Of a DNA stretch of 49,224 nt, positions 45,623-49,224 are shown in pieces. Source of the DNA: Candidatus Thorarchaeota archaeon (lineage in GTDB: Archaea > Asgardarchaeota > Thorarchaeia > Thorarchaeales > Thorarchaeaceae); contig JAEOTX010000100.1 in assembly GCA_016839605.1 (NCBI GenBank), positions 1 through 49,224 of the forward strand, in the 5' to 3' direction. Each line of letters opens with the position of its first letter. The stretch's first letter is position 1. The notes below the pieces were generated by a model. That model was not told where the DNA came from. It saw only the letters and a program-made list of their open reading frames with translations, and did no database searches. Both the position numbers and the translations under genes were made by a program.

Positions 45623-46840
45623 CTAGGACCCCTCCGCCCAATCGATATACCTCTTCACATCCTCTGGAGCTGTTGCAGGCCTGATATTCTCAATGGCTTG
45701 CAGCAAGTCTTCTCTTGATACTGGTCGAACATCTAGAATCTCTTCCTCTTCATCCATTCTTCCAGTCCGTTGTAAGTCCCTGATAGGCTCCATAGCTGCC
45801 TCTCTGCAGACGACACTTATGTCGCGTCCACTGTAGCCCTCACTGAGGTCTGCAAGCTCCTCATAGTCTACATCGGGGGCAACCTCGATGTCTTCCATGT
45901 GTATCTCAAAGATTTTCTTCCTTGCAGGTCTGTCTGGTAGTGGCACGTGGATCTTCTTCTCAAATCTGGACCGAAGTGCAAAGTCCAACTCCCATGGGAG
46001 ATTGGTCGCACCAATCACCGTGACTCTGTCTTCCAAATCACTCGCGAGTCCCTGTAGTTCGGTGAGGAGCTGAGTCTTTAGTCTTCTTTCTCCTCCCACA
46101 TCATCGCCAGACCTAGAAACTCCTACAGAATCAAGTTCATCCATGAAGACTATAGCAGGTTGATTTCGTCTGGCCAAGGTGAAGAGATTCATGACCAGCT
46201 TCTCAGACTCTCCAAGCCACTTGCTTACAATGTTGCCAGCAGACACATTGAAGAACGTGGCATTCACTTCTGCCGCGACTGCCTTTGCAATCAAGGTCTT
46301 TCCGCAGCCTGCAGGTCCGTAGAACAGTATCCCCCTCCAAGGTTGACGGGACTTTCCTTTGAAGAGCTCTGGGTGCTTCATCGGTGCCACAATTGCGTCA
46401 TGAATTGCCTGCTTTGCATCTTCCAAGCCTGCAACATCACTCATCTTGACACTGGGTTTCTCAGTAATGATTGTATCAGCTATCATCTCCTGAAGTCTTC
46501 GTGTGTCTTCATCCACCTCTGCTTCGGCTTCTGCTGTCTTCTCCATTGCGGGTTCTGACTCCGCACTTGGGCTGAAGACAGGTGGTGTTGTCAGTCCCTC
46601 TGGAGGTCCTCTAGCCTTCTTCTTAATTCCAGAGATGTAGCGAACTCTGTCAACGCATTCCTGTGCCCTGTCAAGATAGTGTTTCTGGACTGAGGGCAGA
46701 GATGCGGCATTTGACAGTTTGATCAGAATCTTGCTTGCTTTCAGATAATACTGAGCAGCTTCTTTCTTCATTCCTCTCTGATCCAATTCTATGGCCTTAT
46801 CTAGGAGATTTCTCAGGCCTTGGTCTACTCTATCAGACAT
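45623..46840 (-). CDS. Vps4/CdvC-like MIT + AAA ATPase
   Basis: 405 aa; MIT-like N-terminus (AIELDQRGMKKEAAQYYLKASKILIKL), VKMSDVAGLEDAKQAIHDAIVAPMKHPELF, YGPAGCGKTLIAKAVAAE, IVFMDELDSV, Vps4-type C-terminus. Confidence 0.95.
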   Translation of the reverse strand: MSDRVDQGLRNLLDKAIELDQRGMKKEAAQYYLKASKILIKLSNAASLPSVQKHYLDRAQECVDRVRYISGIKKKARGPPEGLTTPPVFSPSAESEPAMEKTAEAEAEVDEDTRRLQEMIADTIITEKPSVKMSDVAGLEDAKQAIHDAIVAPMKHPELFKGKSRQPWRGILFYGPAGCGKTLIAKAVAAEVNATFFNVSAGNIVSKWLGESEKLVMNLFTLARRNQPAIVFMDELDSVGVSRSGDDVGGERRLKTQLLTELQGLASDLEDRVTVIGATNLPWELDFALRSRFEKKIHVPLPDRPARKKIFEIHMEDIEVAPDVDYEELADLSEGYSGRDISVVCREAAMEPIRDLQRTGRMDEEEEILDVRPVSREDLLQAIENIRPATAPEDVKRYIDWAEGS

Positions 46841-46981
46841 CCCGATTCAGGTCTAACTGGAACCTGTGATGATAATAAGTTCTGTGTGACCTATCACTAT
46901 ACGCTCTTAACACCGAGATTCCTAGATTATGAATAAGGAAGGCCGCACCTTGTTCTACGAAGGTTTAAACGTTGAGCAATC

Positions 46982-47635
46982 ATGCTAGTCTTGCAGGGCG
47001 AAGTCCCTGACGAAGTGGTGAGGCCGTTGGATTCACTTAGAAAGGCATTCAAATGGGGTCGGAAGAAACCCGACATTGGAGAGGTTTCCAGCCAACTCAG
47101 AATTCTAACCAAACAGCTTGCTCGTGAGAGAAACAAGCTAGAGAAGGAAGAGCGGGACACAAGAGCTCGCGCCATAAAGGCTCGCAAGGCTGGACAGACG
47201 GATGCCTTCAAGACTTACGCCACTGAAATGGTGCGCTTCCGAAGATACGCTCTTTCAACAGACAAAGCACGTCTTCAAATCCTCAAGATATTGGCTCATC
47301 TCAATCGCGCGCAGACTTCGGCAAGAACCGGCCGCGCACTTGAGCAAGTTGCAAAGATACTAGGAATGCTGGGTGACACAAGCGATACCCGGAAACTGGT
47401 GGAAAATGTTGATGAAATCACTCGCCGCCTAGATGAGTTTGAGATTGAAAGTGAAATATCTGCAGATGCACTTGATGCAAGTATGGAAGTAAGCTCAGAT
47501 GACCTGACCGCTGCTATGCAGGAAATTGACGTGGAGGTCGGACTGGCTGATGCAACTGTGGCTGCTAAGCCTGCTTCTGAATCAGACACCCTTGAGAAAG
47601 ACATCAAGGATCTGGAGCGCGAACTGGGTATCTAG
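46982..47635 (+). CDS. ESCRT-III (Snf7-domain) protein, Vps2/24/46-like
   Basis: 217 aa; basic N-terminal helices (LRKAFKWGRKK, LRILTKQLARERNKLEKEERDTRARAIKARKAGQTDAFKTYATEMVRFRRYAL), acidic C-terminal half ending in DTLEKDIKDLERELGI. Confidence 0.88.
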   Translation: MLVLQGEVPDEVVRPLDSLRKAFKWGRKKPDIGEVSSQLRILTKQLARERNKLEKEERDTRARAIKARKAGQTDAFKTYATEMVRFRRYALSTDKARLQILKILAHLNRAQTSARTGRALEQVAKILGMLGDTSDTRKLVENVDEITRRLDEFEIESEISADALDASMEVSSDDLTAAMQEIDVEVGLADATVAAKPASESDTLEKDIKDLERELGI

Positions 47636-49195
47636 CTACCATCTATATCCTTGACCGTAACGAGATGAACGTTCGATTTCGCGTTTAGTGTGATACGAAT
47701 CACGCATCAGACCTCTATATCTTCTGATGAAGTCTTCGGGGACCAGATGGCCATTTCTCATCAGATGGACTGTTTCATTGATTGCATTCTGAATCTCCAT
47801 AGCGTTTCTTCTGAGATACTCCATATCAAATCCAGTGCCTCCATATGGCACCCCCTGCCTGTAGTCCACTCGTCCAATAGTGTTCTCAAGATGCTCTTTG
47901 AAAGCCCTTGGATGGTCATATGGGTTCTCATTTCTGCCATATCCTGATGGCATCGTTCTTGAATGGAAAAATTCTGATCTCCCTGGGTAACGCTGCGGTG
48001 CTTCTACGGCTGTGTTGCTTGTTGAAAGGAGTGAATACACTAAACCCTCTATCTTCAATCTGACGTCGCTAATGTTGAGGTTCTTCTGTTCGATTTTCCT
48101 AACCCTTTGTAAGTCGCTCTGCATATACTTCTCAAACTTTCTCGCAATCTCAAAATAATCTGGCATGACCTTCTTTGTATCCTCACTGCAGGAGATTTTA
48201 AGGTCGCCCTGTTTGAGTCGCAATACAAGCTTCTTTCGAAGCCGACCATATTCCTCAATCCCTTTCAAATACATTAATGGGAATTGGAATACAATCTCTG
48301 TCTTCTTGCGTAATCTTCCTGTTTCAGCTACTAGGAATAACCTCTTGTTTGTGATGAAGAGAGTGCCATAGGCCTTGTCATTCTTCAAGAAGTTACTACC
48401 TACCACCCTAATGTCTGGCAATGCAGCCACGGGCAATTCATTGACAGAGAGTTCGCCATGTTCATAGAAGTCAGCGAATTCTTTCCTGTGATAGCTCAAG
48501 CCGTCAAGTTGTGCCATCACCTCTTTGAGCCTCGGTCTAACCTCATTTAGGCTGTCATCCACATGCTGCTTGTAGTAGTTGCCTAGCTCCATCACCCTAT
48601 TCCTGACACCTTCGATGAACGGGAACTGAGCCGGAGTCCATTTGCTATAGTCGAGTAATCCCTTTGTTTCAGCGGCAATCTGCTTCGCAACTATTTCTGC
48701 TTGATTTCCTATTCGACTCTTAATTGCAGGCATCTCATCCTGTACGGACTCCACTTTCTCCTCAATCCAATGATAATGCAGGAAGTTTGCCATTCTGAGA
48801 GATACAAGCGTCCTCTTGGCATTGTCAAGTTTGGTCGTGAATTCTCTCAGTTTGGTATGGCCATATTGGATACTCATGATGGAATGTCTAAGCTCTTGAG
48901 CCAGAGTTCGCCTTCTCTCTTCCAGCAGGACAATCCGACTAGAGTGACACCGAGGGCATATGTCTGCCGTTCGTTTACCAGCATCAATATTCTCAGATTC
49001 ACACTCAGGACATGTGTCCAACGCCTCGTCCTGTGACAGAGTCAATGTTGCATGACAGTCGCGGCACATATGATACTCTTTGGTCCGAGAATCGAGGCAA
49101 TCGGAACACAGCACTGTACCACAATCTTCACACATGTGACTAGCTCTGTTTCTTTGACAGACAGGGCACCGATGAGATGAGGAATCTAGAGTCAA
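47636..49195 (-). CDS. Composite ESCRT-associated protein: multi-zinc-knuckle N-terminus, helical region, PH/GRAM/GLUE-like domain, steadiness-box-like C-terminus
   Basis: 519 aa; six CxxC knuckles (CPVC, CEDC, CSDC, CRDC, CPEC, CPRC); YGTLFITNKRLFLVAETGRLRKKTEIVFQFPLMYLKGIEE PH-like strand pattern; C-terminal INETVHLMRNGHLVPEDFIRRYRGLMRDSYHTKREIERSSR. Confidence 0.7.
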   Translation of the reverse strand: MTLDSSSHRCPVCQRNRASHMCEDCGTVLCSDCLDSRTKEYHMCRDCHATLTLSQDEALDTCPECESENIDAGKRTADICPRCHSSRIVLLEERRRTLAQELRHSIMSIQYGHTKLREFTTKLDNAKRTLVSLRMANFLHYHWIEEKVESVQDEMPAIKSRIGNQAEIVAKQIAAETKGLLDYSKWTPAQFPFIEGVRNRVMELGNYYKQHVDDSLNEVRPRLKEVMAQLDGLSYHRKEFADFYEHGELSVNELPVAALPDIRVVGSNFLKNDKAYGTLFITNKRLFLVAETGRLRKKTEIVFQFPLMYLKGIEEYGRLRKKLVLRLKQGDLKISCSEDTKKVMPDYFEIARKFEKYMQSDLQRVRKIEQKNLNISDVRLKIEGLVYSLLSTSNTAVEAPQRYPGRSEFFHSRTMPSGYGRNENPYDHPRAFKEHLENTIGRVDYRQGVPYGGTGFDMEYLRRNAMEIQNAINETVHLMRNGHLVPEDFIRRYRGLMRDSYHTKREIERSSRYGQGYRW

Positions 49196-49224
49196 GTGTA
49201 TACCTCCTGCAGCCTATGGAGTAA

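Noticed and set aside
46160-46558. 132-aa plus-strand ORF antisense to vps4
   Set aside because: It lies entirely within the conserved AAA gene and its sequence looks non-protein-like (frequent Cys/His/Leu).

Overview
This 49 kb window is archaeal chromosome, dense with coding sequence, and very likely from an Asgard archaeon. The best evidence is the right end (about 44.1-49.2 kb), a compact ESCRT island: an EAP30/Vps22-36-like protein, a Vps25-like protein, a MIT+AAA Vps4/CdvC ATPase, an ESCRT-III (Snf7) protein, and a multi-zinc-knuckle protein with a PH/GRAM/GLUE-like domain and a steadiness-box-like C-terminus. Other recognisable blocks are FBP aldolase/phosphatase and triosephosphate isomerase; two tRNA-Arg genes identical except at the wobble base; an archaeosine pair (ArcS + RaSEA) next to an MrfA-like helicase; a NurA-HerA-Mre11-Rad50 operon; tandem paralogous GT-C-like membrane proteins; a GIFT/IFT52-like protein; a family-B DNA polymerase with PIP-box-like motifs at both termini; a class III aminotransferase; an orphan DNA methylase-like protein; and AspRS. 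I saw no CRISPR array, transposon, integrase, phage genes or rRNA. The strongest leads are the composite ESCRT adaptor (47636-49195), the IFT52-like GIFT protein (30353-31603), and the degenerate MBL-fold pseudoenzyme encoded with a cytosolic DUF11-like protein (17855-20404). All family assignments come from motif recognition by eye. No database search was run.
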